From contig WGLT01000002.1 of assembly GCA_016125425.1 (NCBI GenBank), positions 281,016 through 345,015 of the forward strand: DNA of 64,000 nucleotides. The letters run 5' to 3'. The position numbers were made by a program, and so were the translations under genes. Position 1 is the first letter of the stretch. Every line of letters begins with the position of its first letter. The notes beneath the pieces were generated by a model. It saw nothing but the letters and a program-made list of their open reading frames with translations. It made no database searches and was not told where the DNA came from. Shown here in pieces: positions 48,254-57,169 of the stretch. This DNA is from Alphaproteobacteria bacterium (GTDB lineage Bacteria; Pseudomonadota; Alphaproteobacteria; Caulobacterales; Parvularculaceae).

Positions 48254-49042
48254 ATGAAGAAACGGAAATACCATCGCGGCCTGACCTTTGAAGAAGTTGG
48301 CTTTATCAAGGCGGCTTCAAAAAATGGTTATGCGCGAGATTATATAATGAGCTTCCTCGTATATCCGGGGAGAAAGCTTAGTCCAGCGTGTGTAAGCGAG
48401 ATTGTTAATAGCGATCGAGCCCCATCAGTGCCGCCGCTGAGCCAAAAAGAGTTTGAAAGATTTGTAGCAAGTCGCTTGCTTCACAATCAGTCGGATACGG
48501 AGCTTGATGATCGGGGACCTCTTTCGACATATCTGATTCATCAAGAACTAGGTTGGGCCTTGTCTGAAACTCGTCATTTATTTGCAGACGAGAGCCGACG
48601 GCTCGAATTTAAACGCGATCTTCCGAGAGCCGATATAACTCTGTCTCGGTGTCTTGTCGCAGCCGCCGCAATGGCAAATGCTGTGGGCGGGTACATCATC
48701 TTTGGAATAGATGATCATAAAGAGTTGCGAGGTATAACAGATCGAGACTGGGATGACTTCGACTGGGACAAATTCTCGTCAGAGTTAGCGAGATTATTCC
48801 AGCCAGTTATTGAATGGCGCAAACGCACTATAGAGTTCCATGAGGCAATGCTCGGTGTGATTCATATCGAAATGATGGAGTTACCGCCTGTTATTTCCAA
48901 CGCCGACTGGCATTCTATAAAGGCTGGGACCGTCTATTATCGTTACGAGCGCTCAAGCCGAAGGATAGAACCTGGTGATTTACGCCGACTCTTGGAACGA
49001 CGGGACAAGATCATACGTAGAGAGGTGTTGTCCTCCAAGTGA
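48254..49042 (+). CDS. AlbA_2 (Schlafen-like) domain protein, AT-rich
   Basis: A 262-residue protein. Residues about 110-240 form an AlbA_2/divergent-AAA_4 domain: ESRRLEFKRDLP, then AAAAMANAVGGYIIFGIDD with KELRGI after it, and AMLGVIHIEMMELPPVI. Such domains bind nucleic acid or ATP and occur in regulators and defence genes. The first 100 residues look helical and HTH-like (LTFEEVGFIKAASKNGYARD). Codon use is far more A/T-rich than in the neighbours, pointing to transfer. Its start is ATG 48254 and the function is unknown. Confidence 0.72.
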   Translation: MKKRKYHRGLTFEEVGFIKAASKNGYARDYIMSFLVYPGRKLSPACVSEIVNSDRAPSVPPLSQKEFERFVASRLLHNQSDTELDDRGPLSTYLIHQELGWALSETRHLFADESRRLEFKRDLPRADITLSRCLVAAAAMANAVGGYIIFGIDDHKELRGITDRDWDDFDWDKFSSELARLFQPVIEWRKRTIEFHEAMLGVIHIEMMELPPVISNADWHSIKAGTVYYRYERSSRRIEPGDLRRLLERRDKIIRREVLSSK

Positions 49043-49078
49043 GTGAAGTTCGTGAACAAAAGCCACGTACTTTTGGCC

Positions 49079-49798
49079 TTACCCCTTTATATTCGTCCCG
49101 ATAATCATAACCCCCAGCACCAGGCATAATCCGTAAACGGCCTTTGACAGCATGTCGGGGGAGAGGCGCCGAGCGATGCGCTTGCCGATAAAGGTCGCGG
49201 CGATGATGCCGGGCAGGGCGAAGGCGTAGAGCGTTAAGACGTCCCGGGTCCAGAAGCCGGCGAGGGCGTGGCCAGTCGCGACCATCAGCGAAATCGGCAG
49301 GAAGAAAGCCTGCGTCACCGCAAGGAAACGCTCCGGCGGCCAGCGCCGCATCGCGCCGTAGATCACGACCGGCGGACCGGCGGTGTTGAAGGCGCCGCCG
49401 AGGACGCCGCCGAGAAACCCGGCAAGGAAACGCCAGCGCCGGTCTTTCAGCTCGAACGGCGTCGGGCGCGCCAGCGAATAGAGGCTGAACGCGGCGACAA
49501 AGACGCCGAGCCCGATAAGGAAGGCGTGTCGCGGCGCATGCGCGAGAAAAAGGACCCCGACGGGAACGCCGAAGGCCGCCGCGCCGATAAGGCCCGCCGC
49601 CTCGCCGAAATGCACGGCCTTGCGGTTCTGGATCAGCATGGTCGCGCTGAGACTCGCCGAGCAGAGCGCGATGACGGCCGCCGCCGATTGCGCGCCGAGC
49701 ATCAAGGCGAGCAGCGGCATGGAAACAAGACCGAAGCCGAAACCCACCGCGCCCTGCAGCATTGCGGCGGCGAGAATGACCGCGACGATCAACGCCAT
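49079..49798 (-). CDS. TauE/SafE (TSUP) family permease
   Basis: A 239-residue inner-membrane protein with about seven or eight helices. MLQGAVGFGFGLVSMPLLAL is the typical first repeat and FLGGVLGGAFNTAGPPVVIY the second. The family exports sulfite, sulfoacetate or other organosulfonates, but many members are unassigned. It converges with the AlbA_2 gene, 36 bases away. Confidence 0.9.
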   Translation of the reverse strand: MALIVAVILAAAMLQGAVGFGFGLVSMPLLALMLGAQSAAAVIALCSASLSATMLIQNRKAVHFGEAAGLIGAAAFGVPVGVLFLAHAPRHAFLIGLGVFVAAFSLYSLARPTPFELKDRRWRFLAGFLGGVLGGAFNTAGPPVVIYGAMRRWPPERFLAVTQAFFLPISLMVATGHALAGFWTRDVLTLYAFALPGIIAATFIGKRIARRLSPDMLSKAVYGLCLVLGVMIIGTNIKG

Positions 49799-49826
49799 GA
49801 CGGCAGGCTCTTTGCGGCGTCTCGCT

Positions 49827-50330
49827 TCATCCCTCGGTCCAGCCGCCGCCGGGCCCTTCCGATTCCTCCGCTTCCAGCTTTTTCGCTTCCTCGCGGCGCT
49901 CGGAAAGCTCGACCTCGAGGGCGCGAAGGCGCGCGGTCACCGAGATCAGGAAGGCCGTCGACCAGCCGATCAGGATGAAGCCGTTGGCGGACTCGATCGC
50001 GGCGAGAAGGCGCCAGGTCGGATCAAGCACGATGTCGCCGAAGCCGACGGTCGTGAACGTCGAGGCGGAGAAATAGAGCGCTTCCTCAAAGGAGGAGAAT
50101 TCGCCGAGCGCGCGGTAAAGACCGGCATAGGCCCAAATCTCGATCGTGTGCGCGAAGAAAACGCCGAAAATGACGGCGAGCAGCACGAGGGTCTGGCGCA
50201 TCAGCCGAACGTCGCCTTCGTCGTTGCGCGCGCGGCGATTGAGAATGGCGAGCAGGCTCGCCGTCGCGAAAAAGTGGAAGACCACGGTAAGGCCCACCAT
50301 CAATGTGGCGAGAGAGAGGTTGGCGAGCAT
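49827..50330 (-). CDS. Two-helix potassium-type ion channel
   Basis: A 167-residue protein. The N-terminal helices (LATLMVGLTVVFHFFATASL and LVLLAVIFGVFFAHTIEIW) are followed by the pore loop and selectivity filter TTVGFGDIVLDP, then a last helix (NGFILIGWSTAFLISV). A Glu/Lys-rich coiled coil forms the C-terminus. The filter TVGFGD is that of Ion_trans_2 K+ channels. It lies 28 bases upstream of the TSUP gene on the same strand. Confidence 0.88.
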   Translation of the reverse strand: MLANLSLATLMVGLTVVFHFFATASLLAILNRRARNDEGDVRLMRQTLVLLAVIFGVFFAHTIEIWAYAGLYRALGEFSSFEEALYFSASTFTTVGFGDIVLDPTWRLLAAIESANGFILIGWSTAFLISVTARLRALEVELSERREEAKKLEAEESEGPGGGWTEG

Positions 50331-50480
50331 GGCGCAATTGTCTCCAGCGCGCCGAACTTGAGCCGATGCGCGCCCGCGCGCAATCGGCGCGATCAGATCG
50401 GATTCCGGCGAGGAGAATTGGCGCGCGCGACAAGGCCCGCCGGTCTCGCGCGATCGCCAGGCCGACCGGCGCGCGCCCGT

Positions 50481-51353
50481 TCACAGCCGCGCGAGAAAAT
50501 TTGCGACCGCGCCGTTGAAAGCGTCCGGATTGTCCTCATGCATGATGTGCGAGGCGTTTGGAATTTGCGCGCGTCGCGCTTTCGGCAGGAGGGCGGCGAG
50601 CCGGTCTGCGATGTGATGGAACAGCCGCGGGCTGTTCTGGCCGGTCAGGACCAGCGCCGGCGCCTTGATGCGGCGAATGTCCCTGTCCCGAAGCGGCGGG
50701 AATCCCGATCCGGCGAACTCGGCCGGAATGAAATTGTCGCGGACCATTTGCAGGCGGTCGGGCGACAGCTTTTCGAACGCTTCCTGTCCGAGCGTCGCGA
50801 CCCCGAACACGCCGATGCATTCGTCGATGCGCCCCTTTTTGAGCGCCTTTTTCGCCGGCGCGATCCCTTTCGCGCCGAAATTAATGATCGCCGCGGCGGT
50901 GCGCGGGCGCGTCAGAAGAAGCGCGAGAATCTGCAGCGGATTCGGCGGGTCGTTGACAAAAAGCGTGATTGCGGGCGGTTCGGCGAGAACGAGCGAGCGA
51001 ACAAGATCGGGCCGGCGAATGGCGAGGAGGAGCGCGATGAAGGCGCCGTAGGAATGGCCGACGATATGAACGGGCGCAGCTACGAGAGTCTCGATCAGCT
51101 TTTCGAGATCGTCCGTGTGGGCGAGCATCGAATAATCTGTTTTCGGAGGAATCTCGGCGTTCGGCCAGTGATAGCGCCGCGAATAGGCGATGGCGCGATG
51201 ACGGGCCGAAAACTCCTCCATTTGCGCGGCCCAGCAGCGCGCATCGCTGACCGATCCGTGAACGAACAGGATCGGCGGCCCCCACCCCCTTTCGGCGCAC
51301 TGAAACTTATAGCCGTCGAGGTCGAGCCAACGTGAGTCGACGTCCAAGACCAT
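50481..51353 (-). CDS. Alpha/beta-hydrolase
   Basis: A 290-residue alpha/beta-fold hydrolase. ILFVHGSVSDARCW forms the oxyanion strand, and the nucleophile elbow HIVGHSYGAFIAL contains catalytic Ser. The acid is probably in ALVLTGQNSPRLF and the His in IPNASHIMHEDNP. No export signal, so cytoplasmic. The substrate is unknown (esterase, epoxide hydrolase or dehalogenase-like). Confidence 0.9.
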   Translation of the reverse strand: MVLDVDSRWLDLDGYKFQCAERGWGPPILFVHGSVSDARCWAAQMEEFSARHRAIAYSRRYHWPNAEIPPKTDYSMLAHTDDLEKLIETLVAAPVHIVGHSYGAFIALLLAIRRPDLVRSLVLAEPPAITLFVNDPPNPLQILALLLTRPRTAAAIINFGAKGIAPAKKALKKGRIDECIGVFGVATLGQEAFEKLSPDRLQMVRDNFIPAEFAGSGFPPLRDRDIRRIKAPALVLTGQNSPRLFHHIADRLAALLPKARRAQIPNASHIMHEDNPDAFNGAVANFLARL

Positions 51354-51431
51354 CGCGCGAGATTCTATGGAGCCGGCGAGGTCTTGTCCACCGGGCCTCG
51401 CCGCCCGCGCCCCAGACCCGGCGCAGGAGGT

Positions 51432-52250
51432 TCAGGCGGTCTTTTCGAAAATGAAGATCTGCGTGCAGAAAAGGCTCGCCGGCAGCCGCATATTATAGGC
51501 GGCGCGGTTCCAGTGAAGAAGGAGCGGGCGCAAGGCTTGCGGCGCGCGCCACTGGAACTCCGTGAATTCCGCACCGCGCCGCGAGACAAGTCGCATGCCG
51601 CGCTTGCGCATTTCGGCCTCGAGCTTTTTCGCGTCGAAGCGCTGCACCCACAGCCGGTCGTCGTTGAAATCGTACCAGACGCCGGCGCCGACGGCGGTCG
51701 GATGCTCGTCATGAGATTTCGACGTCAGCCTGCGCGCGAGCCGTTCGGCGCGCCAGTCAAGGCTCGATCGGCCGAGAATCTGCAAGGCGAGCTTGCCGCC
51801 CTTCGCCGTGACGCGCGCCAGATTGTCGAGCGCCTTTTCAGCGTCCGGAATGTGAATGACGACGCCCCAGCTGAATACGAAGGGAAAAGCGTCCGACTCC
51901 AGCTTGAGATCGGTGAGATCGCCCTGACTGAATTCGATCCTGTCGGCGAGCCCGGCCTTTTCGGCGCGCCGGCGGGCTTCTGCGAGCATCTGGTTGGAGA
52001 GGTCGACGGCTCTGACCCGGGCGCCGTAGCGCGCCGCGCGGATCGAATGCACGCCCGGCCCGCAACCCGCGTCGAGAACGAGATCGCCGGGCTTTGCGCC
52101 CATCTCTTTCAACATGGCGGGCACGGCGTCGTCGTAATAGCGCTCGGCGATCGGGTGATAATAGTCGGCGTCCCAGACGTCGATCGTTTCCTGGCGTTCG
52201 AAGACGTTTTCGGGCCGCGGGCCTTCCCCGTGCGTGCTTTTATCCGGCAT
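51432..52250 (-). CDS. Class I SAM-dependent methyltransferase
   Basis: A 272-residue methyltransferase. Motif I is GDLVLDAGCGPGVHSIRAA, motif II VRAVDLSNQMLAEARR, motif III FVFSWGVVIHIPDAEKAL. The C-terminal half (WYDFNDDRLWVQRFDAKKLE) is of the UbiE/Coq5-like family in outline, but the substrate is not identified. GAGGAG precedes the ATG. It is divergent from the aminotransferase gene across 165 bases. Confidence 0.88.
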   Translation of the reverse strand: MPDKSTHGEGPRPENVFERQETIDVWDADYYHPIAERYYDDAVPAMLKEMGAKPGDLVLDAGCGPGVHSIRAARYGARVRAVDLSNQMLAEARRRAEKAGLADRIEFSQGDLTDLKLESDAFPFVFSWGVVIHIPDAEKALDNLARVTAKGGKLALQILGRSSLDWRAERLARRLTSKSHDEHPTAVGAGVWYDFNDDRLWVQRFDAKKLEAEMRKRGMRLVSRRGAEFTEFQWRAPQALRPLLLHWNRAAYNMRLPASLFCTQIFIFEKTA

Positions 52251-52415
52251 TGGCCTGCTCCTCGCGCGCCGTCCGCCCGCGGTCGCTGCTTGTCACCCGG
52301 CGCGGGCCGCGACACTATCGCCGCGCCCGCGCGCCCAAGCAATCGCGGAACGTGAAAATAAACGTTAACGCAGCCGCGCGCGTCTGCGCTGACGACCGAT
52401 AACAAGGCCTTGCGA

Positions 52416-53579
52416 ATGACATTTTCGCTTAATTCTGTATTCGCGGATCGTCCGGTCACGATCTTTCAGGTGATGACGGCGCTCGCAAACAAGCATGGCG
52501 CGATCAATCTCGGTCAGGGTTTCCCGGACGAGGACGGCCCTCAAGATATTCTTGAGGCGGCTGCGCGCGCCCTTGTCGAAGGGCCCAATCAGTATGCGCC
52601 GGTCGCGGGCGTTCCGGCGCTCCGCCAGGCGGTCGCGCGCGCGAACAAGCGTTTTTACGATCTCGATATCGACTGGGAGACAGAAACTCTGGTCGTCGCA
52701 GGCGCGACGGAAGGACTGGCGGCGGCGTTTCTCGCGCTGTTAAGGCCAGGCGACGAGGCGATCATCTTCGCGCCATTCTATGATTGCTATGCGCCGATGA
52801 TCGAGGCGGCGGGGGCGCGGCCGGTGGTCGTTTCGCTGTCGCCGCCGGACTGGCGAATCGACGAGGGCGCGCTTCGCGCGGCGGTCAGCGGCAGGACGAA
52901 ACTGATCGTTCTGAATACGCCGCATAATCCGACCGGCCATATCGTCGCCCGCGAGGAGCTTGAAATTATCGCCGCGCTCGTCCGCGAAAAAGACCTCCTG
53001 GCGGTGTGCGACGAGGTTTACGAACATCTGACATTCGACGGGCGCGCGCATATTCCGCTGATGACTTTGCCGGGCATGCGAGAGCGGACGATCCGCATCG
53101 GATCGGCCGGCAAGACGTTCTCGCTGACCGGCTGGCGCATCGGTTATCTGACGGGTCCGGCGCCGCTCATCACGGCGGCGATGAAGGCGCACCAATATGT
53201 CGCCTATGCGTGTCCGGCGCATTTGCAGAGCGCGATCGCCATGGGGCTCGACAAGCCGGACGCCTATTATGAGGCGCTCGCGTCGTCAATGCGGCGGAAA
53301 CGGGACCTTTGCCGGCAAGGGCTGAAGGCGGCGGGGTTCGACACGCTCGCCGTCGAGGGCGCCTATTTCATGAGCGTCGACATTCGCTCGGTCGGCCGCG
53401 AGGACGACGTCGCCTTTTGCGAGGAAATCGCCGAGAAAGCGAAGGTCGCAGCGGTGCCGGTTTCGTCCTTCTACCTGACGCGATCCGAGGCGCCGCGCTA
53501 TTACGCGCGCTTCTGCTTCTGCAAAAAGCGCGAGGTTCTCGAAGAAGCCTCGCGCCGGTTGAAAGCCTATTTCAGCTGA
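52416..53579 (+). CDS. PLP aminotransferase (class I/II, MtnE/YbdL-like)
   Basis: A 387-residue fold-type I aminotransferase. INLGQGFPDEDGPQDI and PNQYAPVAGVPALRQAVA bind substrate. NTPHNPTGHI and AVCDEVYEHLTFDG are core segments, and the PLP lysine is in GSAGKTFSLTGWRIGY. It resembles methionine/glutamine-transaminating enzymes (YbdL, KAT-like) more than aspartate aminotransferase. The ATG at 52416 has AAGG upstream. Its stop overlaps sqdB (convergent) by 8 bases. Confidence 0.92.
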   Translation: MTFSLNSVFADRPVTIFQVMTALANKHGAINLGQGFPDEDGPQDILEAAARALVEGPNQYAPVAGVPALRQAVARANKRFYDLDIDWETETLVVAGATEGLAAAFLALLRPGDEAIIFAPFYDCYAPMIEAAGARPVVVSLSPPDWRIDEGALRAAVSGRTKLIVLNTPHNPTGHIVAREELEIIAALVREKDLLAVCDEVYEHLTFDGRAHIPLMTLPGMRERTIRIGSAGKTFSLTGWRIGYLTGPAPLITAAMKAHQYVAYACPAHLQSAIAMGLDKPDAYYEALASSMRRKRDLCRQGLKAAGFDTLAVEGAYFMSVDIRSVGREDDVAFCEEIAEKAKVAAVPVSSFYLTRSEAPRYYARFCFCKKREVLEEASRRLKAYFS

Positions 53580-54771
53580 CGGTCTGGTTCTTGTCCGGCT
53601 TGCGCCGCGAGTCGTTCCAGTAGGACACGCAAGGGATTTTGGACTTGTCGCAGCGGTCCGCGTATTTGCGCGCGATCTCCGTCACCTCGTTCAAGAGGCC
53701 CTCTTCGAGCGTGATGGGTTCAAGGCCGAGGCCGAGCAAGCGCCGGTTCTCGACGAAAAGGTCGTTTTCCGCCGCTTCATTGCGCGGATTGTCGACATAG
53801 CTGATTTCAGCGCCGGTCTTGTCGGCGATCATCTTCGCCAGGTCGCGCACGCGGTGCGTTTCGGTCATCTGGTTGAGGATATGCACGCGCTCGCCATGCT
53901 GCGGCGGGTTTTCGATCGCCAGTTCGATGCAGCGAACGGTGTCCTGGATGTGGATGAAAGCGCGGGTCTGCCCGCCCGTCCCGTGAACCGTCAGCGGATA
54001 GCCGACGGCTGACTGCATCAGGAACCGGTTGAGCACCGTGCCGTAATCGCCGTCATAGTCGAAGCGGTTGATCAGACGCTCGTCGCGGCGCGTTTCTTCG
54101 GTCTGCGTGCCCCAGACAATGCCCTGATGCAGGTCGGTGATCTTGAGCCCGTCGTTCTTGTTGTAGAACGCAAAGAGCAGCTGATCCTGCGTCTTCGTCA
54201 TGTGATAGATCGAACCAGGATTGGCGGGATAGAGAATCTCTTTTGTGATCTCTTTGCCGTCGTCGGTTTCGATCTTTACGGGAAGATAGCCTTCCGGAAT
54301 TTTCAGCCCCGCCGTGCCGTAGCCATAAACGCCCATCGTGCCGAGATGGATGAGATGAGCATCGACTCCCGCTTCGACGATCGCGGCGAGGATGTTGTTC
54401 GTGGCGTTGAGGTTGTTCGAGACCGTATATCGTTTGTGGTAAGATGATTTCATCGAATAGGGCGCGGCGCGTTGCTCGGCGAAATGCACCATCGCGTCGG
54501 GGCGCTCCTCCTCGATCAGCCGCAAAAGGCGCGCATAGTTTTTGGCGACGTCGAAATTGTGGAATGCGATATCCTTGCCGGACACCTCCTTCCATGCCGC
54601 GAGACGCACCGAGATCGGCTTGATCGGGGTGAGGGATTCCACCTCAAGTTCAATGTCGATTTTTCGACGCGAAAGATTGTCCACGATAATGACTTCGTGG
54701 CCCTTGTTCGACAAATGCAAGGCTGTGGGCCAGCCGCAAAAACCGTCGCCGCCGAAAACGATAACCTTCAT
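53572..54771 (-). CDS. sqdB: UDP-sulfoquinovose synthase
   Basis: A 399-residue short-chain dehydrogenase/epimerase converting UDP-glucose and sulfite to UDP-sulfoquinovose, the head-group donor of the sulfolipid SQDG. FGGDGFCGWPTALHLS is the distinctive NAD-binding start. The active site is LGTMGVYG and the Tyr-Lys pair YHMTK. LHQGIVWGTQ and the substrate-binding FIHIQDTVRCIELA follow. It lacks an obvious SQDG glycosyltransferase neighbour. The ATG at 54771 has GGAG 9 bases upstream. Confidence 0.94.
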   Translation of the reverse strand: MKVIVFGGDGFCGWPTALHLSNKGHEVIIVDNLSRRKIDIELEVESLTPIKPISVRLAAWKEVSGKDIAFHNFDVAKNYARLLRLIEEERPDAMVHFAEQRAAPYSMKSSYHKRYTVSNNLNATNNILAAIVEAGVDAHLIHLGTMGVYGYGTAGLKIPEGYLPVKIETDDGKEITKEILYPANPGSIYHMTKTQDQLLFAFYNKNDGLKITDLHQGIVWGTQTEETRRDERLINRFDYDGDYGTVLNRFLMQSAVGYPLTVHGTGGQTRAFIHIQDTVRCIELAIENPPQHGERVHILNQMTETHRVRDLAKMIADKTGAEISYVDNPRNEAAENDLFVENRRLLGLGLEPITLEEGLLNEVTEIARKYADRCDKSKIPCVSYWNDSRRKPDKNQTVS

Positions 54772-55003
54772 CAGATCCACTCCCGACCCCCGAGAGAGCG
54801 GCGCTTTCGGCCGCTATTCGGGCTTCATAAAGTTCCCGCCCGCCGCTAGGCAAGCGTAAAAGCCTGTTCTTCGCGGCGCAGCACCGGCCAATCTTGCGCT
54901 GCGCGACGTTTTACTCGCTCAGGCTTGAAAGGGCCGCGCTCCCGATGCGCTGTCCTGGTTTGCTGCAGGCCGTAATGGTCGGCTCGCGCGGCCAGCCGGA
55001 CGC

Positions 55004-55079
<76 letters not shown>

Positions 55080-55191
55080 GACCCAGGCGATGCGCCGGCT
55101 TTGGGGCGCCGGCCGCGGTTGCTGTCGCGAGCAGGCTCGCGAGGGCGGCGGACCCTAGCCGCCGCGCTATCGCCGCGCAAGCCCCGACGGT

Positions 55192-55608
55192 CTAGTCGTC
55201 GTCGCTTTCGCCGGATGTCACGATGCTCGTAACGTCGTCATCCTCATCATCGTCTTCAAGCAGAGAATCGTCATCCTCGTCATCGATATCGATGTCCTCG
55301 ATATCCTCGATGTCCTCGATATCGTCGTCGTCATCGTCAGCTTCCTCATCAAGCGAGGGCTTGCGCTTTGACTTGGCGGCTTTGGCTTCCTTGTCGGCGG
55401 CGTCGAGCGAAGTTTCGGCGGTCGCCGGAGCGGCCTCTTCTTTGTCCGCGCCTTCATCCTCGCGCCGCGGCTTGCGCGGCTTCAAGAGAGCTTCGGGAAT
55501 GAACTCATGCTCGCATTTCGGGCAATGCGCCGGCTCCTTGTTGAGGTCGTAGAAGCGCGCGCCGCAATTCGGACAGTCGCGTTTGACGCCAAGCTCAGGT
55601 TTGGTCAC
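55192..55608 (-). CDS. TIGR02300-family zinc-ribbon / acidic-tail protein
   Basis: A 138-residue protein. A zinc-ribbon with CPNC and CPKC knuckles (KRDCPNCGARFYDLNKEPAH) occupies the N-terminus. The second half is Lys/Ala/Glu-rich then an Asp/Glu/Ile run of about 40 residues. This layout matches TIGR02300, an alphaproteobacterial family upstream of aroA with unknown function. The start is GTG 55608, giving VTKPELGVKRDC; a longer frame lacks conservation. It is divergent from aroA. Confidence 0.88.
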   Translation of the reverse strand: MTKPELGVKRDCPNCGARFYDLNKEPAHCPKCEHEFIPEALLKPRKPRREDEGADKEEAAPATAETSLDAADKEAKAAKSKRKPSLDEEADDDDDDIEDIEDIEDIDIDDEDDDSLLEDDDEDDDVTSIVTSGESDDD

Positions 55609-55743
55609 GGGGGATGCCTCGTTCAGCCAGTCTTCGAAGACGATTTCGGCCCCATTGCCACTTCGTCGACCGGCTGTCAAAAGGTAATGCGCAAAGGGCC
55701 TGGACGGCGCGTCGACGCAGTCCGATCAGCAGAGGATTCAGCC

Positions 55744-57084
55744 ATGGGGGGCGCGGCGGACGCCGGAATTCGGGCTCATCCGTCCTCGGGGCTTTCGGGC
55801 GAAGCGCTGGCGCCCGGAGACAAGTCGATTTCGCACCGCGCTTTGATGCTCGCCGCGCTCGCGCGAGGAGAGAGCGAAGCGCGCGGCCTGCTCGAGGGCG
55901 ATGACGTTTTGAGGACGGCCGCCGCTTTGCGCGCGCTGGGCGCGAGCGTCGAGCGCGACCGGACCGAAAGCGGAAATGTCTGGCGGATCGGCGGCGGCGA
56001 ATGGCGCGCCCCGCGACGCCCGCTCTATATGGGCAATTCAGGAACCGGCTGCCGGCTCCTCATGGGCGCGGTCGCCGGGCGCGGCGTCGCGGCGGCGTTC
56101 GACGGCGATGGGAGTCTCAGAAGCCGTCCGATGGGCCGCATTCTTGAGCCCTTGGCGAAGATGGGCCTCGCTTCGGCGAGCGAAAACGGGAGATTGCCGG
56201 TTCGCATCGAGGCGGCGCGCCGGCTCGCCGGGATTGCGTATGTTCTGCCCACCCCATCGGCGCAGATTAAGTCCGCCGTCTTGCTCGCCGGGCTCGGCGC
56301 CGAAGGCGAGACGGTCATTCGCGAGCCTGTCCCCTGCCGCGATCACACCGAGCGCATGCTCGAAGCTTTCGGCGCGGATGTTAAGACGGAGACCGATGCG
56401 ACGGGCGCGCGAACGATCCGTCTCATCGGCGGGCAAAAGCTGCGCGCAACCGCCATTGCGATTCCGGGCGATCCGTCGTCAGCCGCGTTTCTGGTCGCGG
56501 CCGCGGTCATTGTTCCCGGCTCAGACGTTCTCGTCCGCGGCGTTCTCCTCAATCCGCTGCGCGCCGGCTTCTATGAGACGCTGCGCGAGATGGGCGCCGA
56601 TATATCCTTTGAAAATCGGCGTTCGCAATCGGGCGAGCCGGTGGGCGATATTCGCGCCCGCTTCTCAGCGCTTAAAGGCGTTGAGGTTCCGGCGGCCCGC
56701 GCGGCGTCGATGATCGACGAATATCCGATCCTTTCGGTTGTCGCTGCGTTCGCCGAGGGCGAGACCTATATGGCGGGCGTTGAAGAACTGCGAGTCAAGG
56801 AGAGCGACCGCATCGCGGCGGTCGAGGCGGGGCTCGCCGCCAATGGCGTGAAAACCGAAAGCGGGCGCGACTGGCTGCGGGTTTTCGGCCGCGCGCGCGA
56901 AGTTCCGGGCGGCGGCCATGTCGCGACGCTGTGCGATCATCGCATCGCGATGAGTTTCCTCGTGATGGGGCTCGCCGCGCGAAACGCCGTCGAGATCGAC
57001 GAAGCGTCGATGATCGCAACGAGCTTTCCGAATTTCTTCGATGCGATGAAGGGGCTCGGAGCTGTCATTGAAGCGGCGGGCTAG
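55744..57084 (+). CDS. aroA: 3-phosphoshikimate 1-carboxyvinyltransferase (EPSP synthase), class II type
   Basis: A 446-residue shikimate-pathway enzyme. ALAPGDKSISHRALMLAALA binds phosphoshikimate. MGNSGTGCRLLMG is the PEP/glyphosate loop, VLPTPSAQIKSAVLLAGL follows, then DPSSAAFLVAAA, IDEYPILSVVAAFA, RVKESDRIAAV and CDHRIAMSFLVMG. The overall pattern resembles the class II enzyme of Agrobacterium CP4. Position 100 is Gly, where CP4 has Ala. Starts at ATG 55744. cmk follows, then rpsA. Confidence 0.97.
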   Translation: MGGAADAGIRAHPSSGLSGEALAPGDKSISHRALMLAALARGESEARGLLEGDDVLRTAAALRALGASVERDRTESGNVWRIGGGEWRAPRRPLYMGNSGTGCRLLMGAVAGRGVAAAFDGDGSLRSRPMGRILEPLAKMGLASASENGRLPVRIEAARRLAGIAYVLPTPSAQIKSAVLLAGLGAEGETVIREPVPCRDHTERMLEAFGADVKTETDATGARTIRLIGGQKLRATAIAIPGDPSSAAFLVAAAVIVPGSDVLVRGVLLNPLRAGFYETLREMGADISFENRRSQSGEPVGDIRARFSALKGVEVPAARAASMIDEYPILSVVAAFAEGETYMAGVEELRVKESDRIAAVEAGLAANGVKTESGRDWLRVFGRAREVPGGGHVATLCDHRIAMSFLVMGLAARNAVEIDEASMIATSFPNFFDAMKGLGAVIEAAG

Positions 57085-57169
57085 CCGCGCGCCGGCGTCG
57101 GGCGCGTTTCATGCGCCGCTCTTCTTGCGCGCTTGCAGTATCGAAGGTCCTGCGCCAGTTTGCGCGGCC

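Noticed and set aside
55230..55340. Repetitive GAT/GAC-rich stretch that looks like a microsatellite
   Set aside because: It is the coding sequence of the Asp/Glu/Ile tail of the TIGR02300-type protein.
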